A stretch of 64,000 nucleotides of DNA from NCBI GenBank assembly GCA_030248065.1, contig JASAMV010000259.1:1-64000 (forward strand). The letters are read 5' to 3'. The first letter of the stretch is position 1, and every line of letters starts with the position of its first letter. Origin of the DNA: Rhynchonema sp. JSB1_4 (Eukaryota; Nematoda; Chromadorea; Monhysterida; Xyalidae). Positions 42,501-50,009 of this stretch are shown piece by piece. Made by a program: the position numbers and the translations under genes. A model generated the notes under the pieces. It had not been told where the DNA came from and did not search any database. It saw only the letters and a list, made by a program, of their open reading frames with translations.

Positions 42501-45164
42501 ACACGATCACCGGTGTTCGACCTCTGACCAAACCTACCTCTGTCATCGAAATTCAAACTGGTTCCTAATATTGCCAATGACATGACATAATTTGGCAGGG
42601 AAAAGTCGTTGCGCAACTACCAGTATTTACAAGAGCAAAAGGAGCAGCCCGGTTCACGGCCCTCGTCGTCCGCAGCCACGTCGAATGCTGGTCAGTTCAT
42701 GTTGTAGTGACTTCAACTTAGGTTCCTTGAATGTCATTCACAATTAGGTGATTCTGGTTTGGTATTCACTGTTCATCGCCGTCGTCGCTTTCAGCAGTGA
42801 TTTTGGTGTGCGTTTTGAGGCTTAGGCTAACATTTGGGCCTGGGACCAGCGGTGACCTTGAAGCCTGAACTAGAGTTTGAGCTCTAGAACCCGCAGTGTC
42901 GGTTCACGCCGTGAAAACGCTACCGCTGAGACCGAGTTTTGCGAGTGCCTATTTTTCATGCATTGCCGACGCTTTTCTCTGTCACCACAGAGCCACATTT
43001 TCAATCCGAAATCAGCATTCGAACAAGCTGTTCATTCCAGATGGTTTTCGTTTTTCGTTTCGTTTTACTTTTCATGGTTGTAACCATAAGGCATACATAT
43101 GCGCAACATCAATACAGTTATTGATAAAATGGATCGCATAACCTTATATAGTAAGTTTCTAATTTAGTTGCCTCATGGATTCGTACAGACGCAGGGAAAC
43201 TCCCGTTCGAAGTCGAGGCAAGCAACAAGCTCAACACACATAGTCAACAAGCCAGGCAGCTAACACACAGCTTGTGCGACTGAAACATTCGAAACGCACA
43301 CGAGGCAACTGCGTGGCTGGTTGACTGTGTGTTGAGCTTGTTGCCTGCCTTCGAACCGCAGTTTCCCTGCGTCTGTAAAAGTGCATGAGGCAACGAAATT
43401 AGAAATTTACTATACTAACAATAAAATGTTTGTGATTATCGCAGTTATCGCGGTTTTGAAGAAGACAAAATGTTGTGCTGTGAGCATATATCCGATGATT
43501 TGCCACATCTCTGATATAGCCAGTGCTGATGAACTGAATAATAGCAAACAACGAGCATTGAACTGCAGTGCCGCCAGTCAGTGGCCCGTCAGCCCCGTTG
43601 TCCGCCAGTGCGCACCACGACCATCTGTCCAGCCCCACGCCATCGCCTGCGAGTTCGACGGGCTCGAACGGTTCGGTGCCGCCCGGTTATGTCATGATAC
43701 CGCAGACCGTCGAACAGATACAGGTGTGTATAGTCCAGCCACGAACTCATGAGACGACTTATTTTGAAGTTGACTTGTACGGATCCAATAATGTTCCGGT
43801 TCCACGTATTTCGGAAGTGAAAGAACGAGAAACATGTATTTTTTTAAAACCACGCTCTCCACCTCGGTGCGTAAACGGACATGAAAATAAATACAAAACA
43901 GGGTGTGCAAGTAAGCCCATTCTCTTTCTTTTGTTTGCGAAAACACGTGTAACCGGCGCATTTTTTAGTCTGGCCAAGCAAGCTTTAAGAAGGGTCGTCT
44001 CATGAGCTCGTGGTTGGACTATACGCAGTCGGCCTTTGTAACGTATCACTTGGACGCATTTTCGTTCGTTGTACGGGTTATTATTGCTGAGTTCATCCTT
44101 GTGGTCATGGTACGGGACAACAATAGCAAGCACGGTTTTCCCACTTATGGAGACCTGATTGGCTGGGAGTCGTCATTTTCACGACGATGGATATTCGCTA
44201 CATAAAGTGGTTGATTTTAATGCCAGATTTGTATGTCAAAATATTGGGGCGAAATGGACTTACAGATGGCTTTGGTCTTTTCACAGCAAGACACGTGCAA
44301 CACGAATAAGACGGGAAAAGTTGTAACCGCAATATGAGCCTTCACCGTATAGGATGGGCACTATAAAGTTGTTAAAATTGTATAAAGTGTTCAAATGTTT
44401 ACAGAAACATCAGCTGGCATTATTACACAATTTGATGTTCGCCGATCACTGGTGGTCACAGGCGGACGCGAAAACGGTCAATGAAGATAGAGGTGCGTGA
44501 GCGAATGTCGGATTTATGTTCGGGTCTTAAGTCGACCTTGTTTGTTGGTTGGTTTATTGCTCTCAGTGACGCATAAAATCATGCACGTAAATTAGTGATA
44601 GAAGCAAAGTTACAAGACCGGGTGGGACAATTACGGAAATGAAAATAGTTACAACACTGGTTATAACAAAACCACAGCAAATAAAAGCTACAAAAAGCGC
44701 CAAGGAGAGAGAAAAATCACGGACATCAGGACAGATCACAGGACATGTTAACAGAACTGGAAATTATGCATTAATCCTCGTCCTCGTCAAACGACAAATG
44801 TCGGGCCTTGTTTGTGCTGGATTCCTTGTGCCGTACAATGTGTTGTGGCATAGTACGTGCTAAGTATTAGATCGTCCTCCGTAAAACGTCACCTACCCAG
44901 CTGCGCTCGTCGACTCACAAAAATTATTAATATGCAGCTGCATATTATTAGCACATGCGAATGCGCGCACTGCGATTAGACGGAGGGATGGTGTGAGAAA
45001 AATTGTCATTCTAAAAATCGTGCGTTTCAGAATTCTTCGCCCATCTGGACAAAATCTGCGGCACGCTCCGACACGACGCCTCGCTCTACGAATTGTCAGT
45101 GTACCTGCTTTCGGCCGTTCACTGGCTACGTGACATGACCAGTGCACCGTCGAATGCTTCTTGA
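21401..45164 (+). CDS. AFF: AF4/FMR2 (AFF, Lilliputian-like) family protein, spliced, N-terminus not found
   Basis: AFF proteins are nuclear scaffolds of the super elongation complex, bringing P-TEFb and ELL-type factors to RNA polymerase II. Seventeen exons give about 1113 codons, close to the family length (about 1100-1300). Evidence in order: a His/Ser/Lys-rich low-complexity N-terminal part; SALLQDDLALSEESDTDND (exon 38932-39056), the family's LKDDLQLSESEDSD-like acidic motif; a 377-codon Lys/Ser-rich exon; NGLIVK plus LLDRV, resembling the LMVKIDL-LL segment; then the C-terminal homology domain from DYYQNTLGRPTKHRAQEQ through LLYLEAIVHFVSAV, PYQMLKDTNELLR and EFFAHLDKICGTLRHDASL to SAVHWLRDM. 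That order fits AFF1-4. This domain mediates AFF dimerisation. Junction phases agree throughout except between exons 1 and 2, where a short exon is missing. The first exon and the P-TEFb-binding N-terminus were not identified. Confidence 0.85.
21730..23393. repeat. GTCGGGTGTCGG / TAGGTGCAA repeat, likely composite hAT-like element
   Basis: The left side begins TAGAGAGATGTCTGCTGTCGGG and the right side ends GGGTCCCCCTCCGACCTCTA, an imperfect inverted pair of the TAGNG type. GTCGGGTGTCGG copies sit at both ends and TTAGGTGCAA(C/G) copies inside (21868-21920, 22976-23050). The 22336-22775 element is nested. No matching 8-bp duplication was found, so the limits are approximate. Confidence 0.5.
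22336..22775. mobile_element. hAT-like MITE, CAGTGCTGTGGCT family, perfect duplication, in AFF intron
   Basis: The inverted ends CAGTGCTGTGGCT / AGCCACAGCACTG are perfect, and so is the 8-bp duplication ATACCAGG (22328-22335, 22776-22783). GGGGCGGGTAGGGTACC is repeated at both ends; the middle has TTTCGCGCGGATCGCGAG and AAAAATGGGCATTTTGGGGG. It is a sibling of 20976-21337. Long G and C runs lie at 22445-22465 and 22747-22762. Confidence 0.85.
25043..25416. mobile_element. hAT-like MITE, TAGNGATCGG family, GTATCGGGTATCGG array, in AFF intron
   Basis: The ends are TAGTGATCGG and CCGATCCCTA (one mismatch), of the hAT TAGNG class. The flanks CTGTGCTG and CCGAGCTG agree at 6 of 8. GGTATCGGGTATCGGC copies lie at both ends and AT-rich sequence in between. 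It is 374 bp and non-coding. Confidence 0.7.
25780..25928 (+). CDS. AFF: AFF exon
   Basis: The acceptor is GTCATGCAG and the donor ATG|GTGAGT. The open frame reads INVSRTTSTCSEDDGALSVP, GTPVPQVSYGPMGHKRTVAN and GSEQNRKSM and is in phase with the next exon. It needs a preceding exon ending in phase 1, while 21401-21579 ends in phase 0. So either a short exon is missing between them (a good acceptor, GCTGTTTCCACAG, lies at about 24780) or the true acceptor is the internal CCACAG at 25859, which restores phase 0. Confidence 0.55.
26045..26302 (+). CDS. AFF: AFF exon, His/Ser-rich
   Basis: It follows CCCATTTCCAG and ends GCCGAG|GTTTGT; 258 nt, phase 0 on both sides. It encodes an Asn/His/Ser/Thr-rich low-complexity stretch ending KMRAPLRISLAKPVKAE. 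Such Ser/His-rich disorder is usual in AFF N-terminal halves. Confidence 0.65.
26516..26599 (+). CDS. AFF: AFF exon
   Basis: This 84-nt exon after TTATTGTTGCAG encodes PIDNQRSRPTVSDESSSTPP and ISPHKAIK; the donor is AAG|GTCAGC. Phase 0 to 0. The Ser-Pro motifs suit a phosphorylated disordered region. Confidence 0.65.
30405..30479 (+). CDS. AFF: AFF exon
   Basis: A 75-nt exon after TTTCACATTTCAG encodes RMHEDLPLVTPLSIIATDKK then FDFAM; the donor is ATG|GTAAGC, a near-consensus site. Phase 0 to 0. The 3.8-kb intron before it has no recognised feature. Confidence 0.6.
30595..30646 (+). CDS. AFF: AFF exon
   Basis: A 52-nt exon after GTTTTAG encodes NANGTSPELSVTQIKTE and the first base of a Gly/Ala codon; the donor is GAAG|GTGCGT. 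Phase 0 in, phase 1 out, which fits the exon at 38932. Confidence 0.6.
31000..31315. repeat. GTAGATAG-type repeat in the 8.3-kb AFF intron
   Basis: ATATGTAGATAGGGGTCC (about 31010) and TACTGTAGATAGATACCCC (about 31270) are placed at the two sides of a 270-bp AT-rich middle with AAAATAGGCGAAAATTATG. CAGTGATGCAATGCAG to the left and CATCACTGCATA to the right may be the ends, with TAGTTG outside both. It resembles the motif-array elements of the first 25 kb. Confidence 0.4.
31641..32234. mobile_element. Harbinger-like MITE with TTA duplication, GCGGGTTGCGGG motifs
   Basis: The ends are GGCTGCTTTCACAA and TTGTGAAAGCAACC (one mismatch), flanked by TTA on both sides. Inside, CCCGCAACCCGC and GCGGGTTGCGGG occur several times near each end. 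A 3-bp TTA/TAA duplication and GG-starting tips are typical of PIF/Harbinger elements. It is 594 bp with no transposase and lies in an AFF intron. Confidence 0.75.
32235..33774. other. Intronic stretch without features
   Basis: This is part of the 8.3-kb AFF intron. Sequence is unique and mixed in composition with TACATAC-like runs. Open frames up to 139 codons occur but have no plausible splice partners or family match. Confidence 0.4.
33775..33852 (-). mobile_element. Fragment of GGTTGCAAGGTACC hAT-like family
   Basis: CCCCAAGGGTGGTTGCAAGG and CCCAGCCACTACACT match the right end of the element at 19603-20015. No left end is present, so this is a truncated copy. Confidence 0.65.
33853..36501. 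other. Intronic stretch without features
   Basis: This is a continuation of the same AFF intron. An open stretch at about 34623-34815 (beginning YDDELNVLAFASKKLL) follows an AG but cannot be joined in phase to the flanking AFF exons. Nothing else is supported. Confidence 0.35.
36502..36734. mobile_element. Palindromic MITE with GTGCACGCG arrays, in AFF intron
   Basis: The ends are CAGTTCCGGGTGCAATTCTA and its near inverse (TAGAATTGCACCCGGTACTG), continuing as GGCTGAAAGT and then GCGTGCACGCG runs in both arms, with more GTGCACGCG copies in the centre. The CAGT tip suggests a hAT-like element, but the 8-bp flanks (CACAAGTA, TAGGTACA) do not match. Confidence 0.65.
36735..38931. other. Intronic stretch without features
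   Basis: This is the last part of the large AFF intron: T-rich on the plus strand, no repeats of note, no supported exon. Confidence 0.4.
38932..39056 (+). CDS. AFF: AFF exon with acidic DDL-LSE motif
   Basis: The acceptor is CCATCTTGCAG and the donor AAG|GTTTTC. Entered in phase 1 from the exon at 30646, it reads ASCTGNRSVTTSALLQDDLA then LSEESDTDNDSDVISNRP. SALLQDDLALSEESD matches the conserved AFF motif of the type MLKDDLQLSESEDSD. It is one of the two best family signatures in the gene. Confidence 0.75.
39269..39549 (+). CDS. AFF: AFF exon, Lys/Asp-rich
   Basis: It follows TTGCATTTCAG and ends GAAAG|GTAGGA (phase 0 to 2). The peptide QQSQSERGASTNTTAAAPNP leads into MDVDPWDVDMIIPIDKPI and a Lys/His-rich tail (SNHKHKGDDTKHKSE), the usual basic disordered part of AFF proteins. 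Confidence 0.75.
39814..40945 (+). CDS. AFF: AFF large exon, Ser/Lys-rich
   Basis: This 1132-nt exon after CTGACCACTTCAG (phase 2 in) ends GTTAAG|GTATGT. It begins SSKKHKLKSKPVTID, contains TTVKCRLRLDLLTEPLRRRV, long Ser/Lys/Glu runs (EKERESEKHKSNK) and PPMKRQKVVLEDDS, and ends NGLIVK. Basic, Ser-rich, disordered central parts followed by an LIVK segment are typical of AFF proteins. It probably contains the nuclear localisation signals. Confidence 0.8.
41170..41232 (+). CDS. AFF: AFF exon
   Basis: A 63-nt exon runs from TGTGCCAAAAG to CAT|GTGAGA (phase 0 to 0), encoding DHLLDRVSVRKRIPDWGRDK and H. Joined to NGLIVK it resembles the AFF segment LMVKIDL-LL-R-P. The acceptor lacks a strong pyrimidine tract, so this exon is less certain than its neighbours. 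Confidence 0.5.
41321..41521 (+). CDS. AFF: AFF exon, start of the C-terminal homology domain
   Basis: It follows TTCGAACACAG, 67 codons, phase 0 to 0; the donor is CAG|GTATTG. The last 20 residues (RPFDYYQNTLGRPTKHRAQE) align with the start of the AFF C-terminal homology domain, which has YYMNEAKKLKHRAD in vertebrates. Confidence 0.8.
41882..42021 (+). CDS. AFF: AFF exon, C-terminal homology domain
   Basis: It follows TTTGCATTACAG and ends TTGCG|GTTAGT. It encodes SDKMLRILLYLEAIVHFVSA, VRKMKAEM and SSRPYQMLKDTNELLR, which matches the AFF helices AVNYAEAALSFIECGNAM...SPYTMYSETVDLIR in order and spacing. Confidence 0.85.
42166..42297 (+). CDS. AFF: AFF exon, C-terminal homology domain
   Basis: It follows CTCATGCTTCAG (phase 2) and ends TTCAG|GTATGC. 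It encodes SNRFSQSSQQIVGKARQHIA and LSLRAQSVLMRHMYNSF, corresponding to the middle helices of the domain where AFF proteins have LYLRLFRLKK-like sequence. Confidence 0.75.
42599..42690 (+). CDS. AFF: AFF exon, C-terminal homology domain
   Basis: It follows AATTTGGCAG (phase 2) and ends GCTG|GTCAGT. It encodes EKSLRNYQYLQEQKEQPGSR and a Ser/Ala-rich linker, similar to the place where AFF proteins have SKTLxxYFK followed by a Ser/Pro linker. Confidence 0.75.
43151..43410. mobile_element. Palindromic MITE in AFF intron
   Basis: A 260-bp element has long inverted arms: GTAAGTTTCTAATTTAGTTG on the left mirrors CAACGAAATTAGAAATTTAC on the right, followed by GACGCAGGGAAACT, GCAACAAGCTCAACACAC and AGTCAACAAGCCA in both arms. 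TATA lies outside both ends, consistent with TA target duplication. Confidence 0.75.
43569..43723 (+). CDS. AFF: AFF exon, Ser/Pro linker
   Basis: It follows GCATTGAACTGCAG (phase 1) and ends ATACAG|GTGTGT. It encodes a Ser/Pro linker (GPSAPLSASAHHDHLSSPTP, ASSTGSNGS) then VPPGYVMIPQTVEQIQ. The linker and the following VP-Q segment are both found at this place in AFF proteins (SSxASSxGS...VP..I..). A MITE begins seven bases after the exon. Confidence 0.8.
43731..44021. mobile_element. TA-flanked MITE abutting an AFF splice donor
   Basis: The ends are TAGTCCAGCCACGAACTCAT and its near inverse (ATGAGCTCGTGGTTGGACTA), with GAGACGAC/GTCGTCTC just inside, flanked by TA (43729-43730, 44022-44023). 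It is 291 bp and starts at intron position +8. The original donor bases GTGTGTA are preserved. Confidence 0.8.
44405..44492 (+). CDS. AFF: AFF exon, C-terminal homology domain
   Basis: It follows AATGTTTACAG (phase 0) and ends AGAG|GTGCGT. KHQLALLHNLMFADHWWSQA matches the AFF helix with the pattern YLxxTxxxLxAxExWxxAD. Phase 1 out. Confidence 0.85.
45031..45164 (+). CDS. AFF: AFF terminal coding exon
   Basis: It follows GTGCGTTTCAG (phase 1) and ends in a TGA stop (45162-45164). EFFAHLDKICGTLRHDASLY then LLSAVHWLRDM is the closing AFF motif (KEFFxELDxxxGPLxxxSSL...GLHWLR). This pair of signatures makes the family call firm. Confidence 0.88.
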
Positions 45165-48100
45165 CAACTATCGTAGTCACCAGCTTAATCTGGTCTTGAT
45201 CTTACAGTATCTCTTGTGTTTGTGCTCTCTGGCAGTTGTTGTTTGTATAAGAACTCAACCAACATTTTGTGACTTGTATTCTTGCTCGCTCTCCCTCTCC
45301 CTCACGGGAGATGGCTGACTTTTCTATTGTGTATAATCACGTTTTCATGCTATGTATTCGAACTTGGTATTGAATTGACCACAAATAGTTGGCTTTTGAC
45401 TGTATTAGTTTCAAGGCGATTTGCTTGTGTACCATGCATGGTAGGTATTGTACTTTATTGCGTTTTGGGTCCGCTGAATTGCGAGAATATACATATACAT
45501 TCAAATTGTGATGCTTTTGCGTTGTTCTTGTTGTTGGTTTCATGCGAAAGGGTCTATTGTACTTACGGTTTGGTGTTTTGGTCTACTGCTGTGTGCTGTC
45601 TGTCTTGTCTTCATCATGTTTTGGTCTCTCTGCAAGATCAAACCATATTGCTATTGCTGTAGACTACAATGTTCCGTTTATCCTACTTGTTTTGGGCTTG
45701 ATCAGCATTCTATGATGTTGTTGATACATACAACCTTGGTATACAACGTTTCCGGTGTTGTTTTTGTACTTGACTTTTATCTTCATTCTCTTAGTTCCAA
45801 TGATCTGTTTGCTGTATTATTTTTACCGATTATCGAATATCTAAAATTTAGGCGGTATTGTGTTCTGGGTATAGTCGCGCAATGTGTCGTCGTGGTCATG
45901 TGTTCGAATTGCTCGCTTACTTCTATTTTTCGTTGATGTTCCATACATTACACATACTGTAGATAGTCAGTTATGAATACGATATGGAAATAGCGCGCAA
46001 AACCAGTGTGTAGATCGCGTTAATCCCATCCAGCCCTCATCATCCAACAGTTTTATTTTATCAGGTTCTGTGAGCTCTGCTTGTTCCCAAAAGTCAATCT
46101 GTCGTGTTGTCCCAAGGGCAACAACCCAAATATGGTTCTCGCTGGCGAAAGTCAGATTATACTTCAAATACAGTGCTATCTTCACGATTGTTTTCGCATG
46201 ATTATTATGCTCCTAAACTCCGCATTGCCCCCATCTTCCCCGCATTTAGTGTTCGGATTAGTTAGTTTTTCTTGTTCATGCTCACATAAGAACAATTACT
46301 AGTTTCGTCAGCACTCTTCGTTCAAAGTCTTTGGGCGGCTGAGGGAGTTTGAACAGAACGGGATGCCGAGTTGTTTTTTTGCTTCGGCGTCCCAAAAGCT
46401 CGATCCCAACTCATACCATGTGTGTGATTTTTACGTAATTGTATTATTCGTTTTTTTACAAACAATATATCCGCGTGATCTTTTCGGTTCGATTATTTTG
46501 TGTTTCAGTTTTTGTGGTATGAGGCTAATTTCGTGCACTTTTCTGCGAAAAAAATTGTCAAAAAATATGTCACTGGGATTTCTATCGGGTTATGGGTATC
46601 ATTCGTTCATGTATAATTTTCACATATTCATCTTATATCTTGTACATTTTATGTCTGATGCAATTTCATCCCTCTATTTCGAACGTACAAGTCTTTTCGC
46701 GTGCTTGTGTTTTCGCGAATGCCGTTTTATCCTAATTTTCTATTGCTTATATTCAAAACAGATAGTTTTAATGTGCACACGTACTAGGATTTGGTCTTTG
46801 TATAATACTGCGCCTCGGTAGTTTCCAAGTAAGTGTGTCTAGATCGCTCCGATCGCGTCCAAAAAATGGTTGTTCCTCTGGTCTTACATGTACCTTTTGC
46901 GCTTGCGCCCAAAATCTTTAGGAGCCGTTCTGTCCTGTTCTTCAGTGCAAATGTTTTCTGCACGGCCAGCTGTTGTGGCCAATGTTTTGCGTTCTTTTGT
47001 CTAATAGTTTCTTCTGTTTGTTAGCCCAATTCTACATCTAAACAGCTGTTTTATCCAACACAGTATTTTTACATTGCACAACACGCGTCGGGTTCAAACG
47101 CGCATGCCTTTTTCGACTGCTTATAATTTGAGATAATGCTCCGTTTTAAATTTTTCACCGTGCTTTCTGTTGTATATTTCAAAATGTAGAGACAGTCCAA
47201 TAATGTGCATCCCCTTATACATACAATACATTCGTCCAATAAGTTGCTGATCATGCCAATAGCCAAATATAAATTTAGTTTTTTCCCTTTTTAGACATGA
47301 TTCAAAATTCGTTATTTCTTATCGTGCTCCGCATTCACTGGGTATTGTTCATTTTTTCAAAAAGATAGAAGTCCATGTTTATTTCGCTGATTTTCCGTCC
47401 TATTAACCTTCTTACCAATTTTCGCACCTTGTGATAACCATCTCGAACCTTATGGTAATGCGCTTTCCACGTTTGTTCATTACTATTCTTCCCAAACTTG
47501 TTTCCCCTTTTTTTAACTATTATTGTTTTTTGCTTACTGTAAAAAGTCATTTGAGAGAACGAAGTCTGAATTACATAGCTTTCTCTTTCTATTTTCGATA
47601 TTCTTCGTTTAATGTGCTATTCAGTTCCAGTCTACCTATGAAGTCAGCAAGCTCCAAAGCTTCGGAACTTTCTGGTGCATAAGCTGGTAAATCATTTTTG
47701 TGGGAACCAGCTCATTTTAGTCTCACTGAGTCATGAGTGTACGGTAAAGAACTGTGTGCGACTTTCACAATCATTCAACATTGCGCGAAAAACATCAGCT
47801 TCTTCGATCACTCGTATTTGCCAATCAGTTGTGTTTTTTCGTAACTTCAGAAACGGTAATGCTCTTCAATGCCCGTAATTTGCCATCATTTTGTCATCTG
47901 TGGTGTCTGGGTTGTGCTTTCGTAAATATACTACGTGTTTATACCTTGTTTTAAGGGGTATCTTTGCGCTATTTTGACTCGTAATCGAGTTCTAACCTTC
48001 TAGATTACCAATTCGTGCAGTGAATGTTCCTAACAGTGCGACCCAAATCCGGCGGGTTCCAATCCTGTCGTCACTATTGAGAAGATAAACTGCAGGGCCA

Positions 48101-48770
48101 CAATATTACCTACTGTCGTTGCGAAAATACAGCCCTGTTGGTTAACTAAACGGTTCAGTTCGCCATTATGTTTTGTACGTGTCATCAAATCAAACATTAT
48201 GTCAACTACATATGTACATTAGCACTGGTATTCTGCAGCAAATCGAGGGTTGTGCTGTGTCTTTCTGCGTTTAGCTATAATCGATTTCTTGTAAGAGCGC
48301 ACTGGTGTTTTGTACTGTGTTGAAAACGTTCCAAATTGCCAAGTTTCTTGAAGTGTCTGACGCACTCATGTGTTCTTCAGCGAATTTGAAACATTTACGG
48401 AACGAAAATCATTTGAATTATTCAAGTGGATGCACGCGCATTGTAAAATATGGTATAGATACATTTTACTGGCTGTTTTTGCTTGTTGTTTTATATCTGT
48501 CAAACCAAACTTCTACTGGTATTATTAGCTACAAAAACAATGTCTTGTGCACTCTTTCATTCACTGCGAACTTTTTACAGTATGTATGTAGAAGGGATTT
48601 GTTCGAGATACAACACAGTGCTATACTATGTATAAATATTATATTATAATAATGTTATTATTGTTGTTGTTACATTGGCACACGCTGCTTTGAAATGAAC
48701 AACATACTTTTCAAATGTATTTGTTAATTTTTGTATTATTTGGTAACAATATTTGACCGAATAAATTGTA
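45165..48770 (+). other. T-rich stretch after AFF, probable long 3' untranslated region or intergenic DNA
   Basis: About 3.6 kb downstream of the AFF stop has no transposon or repeat array and is T-rich on the plus strand. Its open frames (up to 152 codons) are rich in Cys, Phe and Leu, as expected of T-rich non-coding DNA. An AATAAA signal occurs at 48760-48765. RNA data would be needed to set the transcript end. Confidence 0.35.
48760..48765 (+). terminator. Candidate polyadenylation signal
   Basis: AATAAA on the plus strand follows a long T-rich stretch after the AFF stop, with TGT-rich sequence around it. It is a candidate only; AT-rich DNA gives this hexamer often. Confidence 0.25.
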
Positions 48771-48874
48771 CCAAATGTGCAGTTTAATCGTACTGTGCTT
48801 TATTCTACCAGTAGGTTTCTCCAAAGGAACAAGAGTTCTGTCTGAGTGTTTCTACGATAGCGGACTTCATGGTC

Positions 48875-48972
48875 CGGCGACATCGTCGCCCTTTGCGGTA
48901 TCGTCGTTCTTATTAACAACGTCGTCCTTTAGGTCTTCGTCGCGCATAAATGGATAACGTCGCTCGTAACCA
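48875..48972 (-). repeat. Inverted copy of a dispersed GACGACGTT repeat
   Basis: Read on the minus strand this gives TGGTTACGAGCGACGTTATC, GACGAAGACC, AAAGGACGACGTTGTTAATA and AGAACGACGATACCGCAAAG. It is the same sequence, about 85-90 % identical by eye, as 53646-53736 on the plus strand. The pair flanks the orphan ORF region in opposite orientation. Confidence 0.7.
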
Positions 48973-49633
48973 TAAATGTGTACTGACTGCCAGGTAGTAC
49001 GTATGTACATGCTGTACCTGTGTATTATTTTATCAGCGCAAAAGGCAACATGATGTATGATTAGGACGAACTGAGATGAGAGTACAGTACATTCCTCAAA
49101 ATATCATGAAAGAAACAGAGGGAACACAAAGCCGATAAGTGAAAATATCGCGCAAGTGTCAGGAAGCAAGAACAACAGATATGACAGACCTGTACATATG
49201 TATAGACAGATTATGAACAACATGAGATATAAGCAAGAAGATATCCATGATACTTCATGGTTAGCGGTTACGCGAACGCGTAAGTATCCAAGTTGTCGTT
49301 TGGAATACGACACGTGAGGGACACGTGAAGTCAAGGGACATAAGTAGACCGGTACTGTGATTGGTCGGTTCCGAAGTCAGTCCGGAAAGCACTATGCGGG
49401 CAGGCGAGTCAACCTGCGTAATGAGCAGTTCGGTAGATGTTCCCTTGCGTGACTGTGTTGGGTGAACGTTCGTTATGAAGTGGTTAGCGATCGTTCGAGT
49501 GAGGGATTAAGTCTCTCCTTGTTTGCGTGTGTCGTATGGTAAATTTGCATACTTTGCGTGCAGTAATATTTCTTGTTTTTATAATCCATACCTTATGTGT
49601 GTGAGGTATCCTTAGACACTACGTCCCAAAAAC

Positions 49634-49640
49634 TATATAA
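49634..49640 (+). promoter_or_regulatory. TATA box candidate for the orphan ORF
   Basis: TATATAA within AACTATATAAGCAATC lies 376 bp upstream of the ATG at 50010, followed by pyrimidine-rich sequence. The spacing leaves a leader of about 340 bases carrying the five-fold repeat. Confidence 0.35.
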
Positions 49641-49748
49641 GCAATCTTCACTTTTACTAGTTACTGAAAAAGTCTTATCCGCCTTCACCCACAGTGACCT
49701 ACTATTGGAAGAGGTCGTTCGTCTCCAAGCCAATAAAAAACCTTCGAC

Positions 49749-50002
49749 GCTTGATTGATTCGCAACGCTGGTTTTGGTTTGTGATTCGTCCTATTGCATG
49801 TATTATATATTTATGTACCTAACCTAACCTGACTGGGACTTCCAGCTTTTGCAGATTTTCTAGATCAGGTACCGGAGAAGCTTGATTGATTCGCAACTTC
49901 GGTCCGGGGAAGCTTGATTGATTCGCAACCTCGGTTACTAATCCAGTCGACAAGCTTGATTGATTCGCGCGTCGACTCATCGGTGTGGCTTGATTGATTC
50001 GC
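49749..50002 (+). repeat. Five copies of GCTTGATTGATTCGC in the leader of the orphan ORF
   Basis: The 15-bp motif GCTTGATTGATTCGC is perfect at 49749, 49880, 49912, 49954 and 49988; four are followed by AAC or AG. Intervals are 131, 32, 42 and 34 bp, not multiples of a constant period, so this is an interspersed motif rather than a simple tandem. The last copy ends 8 bases before the ATG. Confidence 0.9.
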
Positions 50003-50009
50003 AGCACCG

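Noticed and set aside
45282..46821. Open frames of 126-152 codons downstream of AFF
   Set aside because: Cys/Phe/Leu-rich composition is what T-rich non-coding DNA gives; no motifs.
49815..49835. Telomere-like TACCTAACCTAACC
   Set aside because: Only two partial units; no array.
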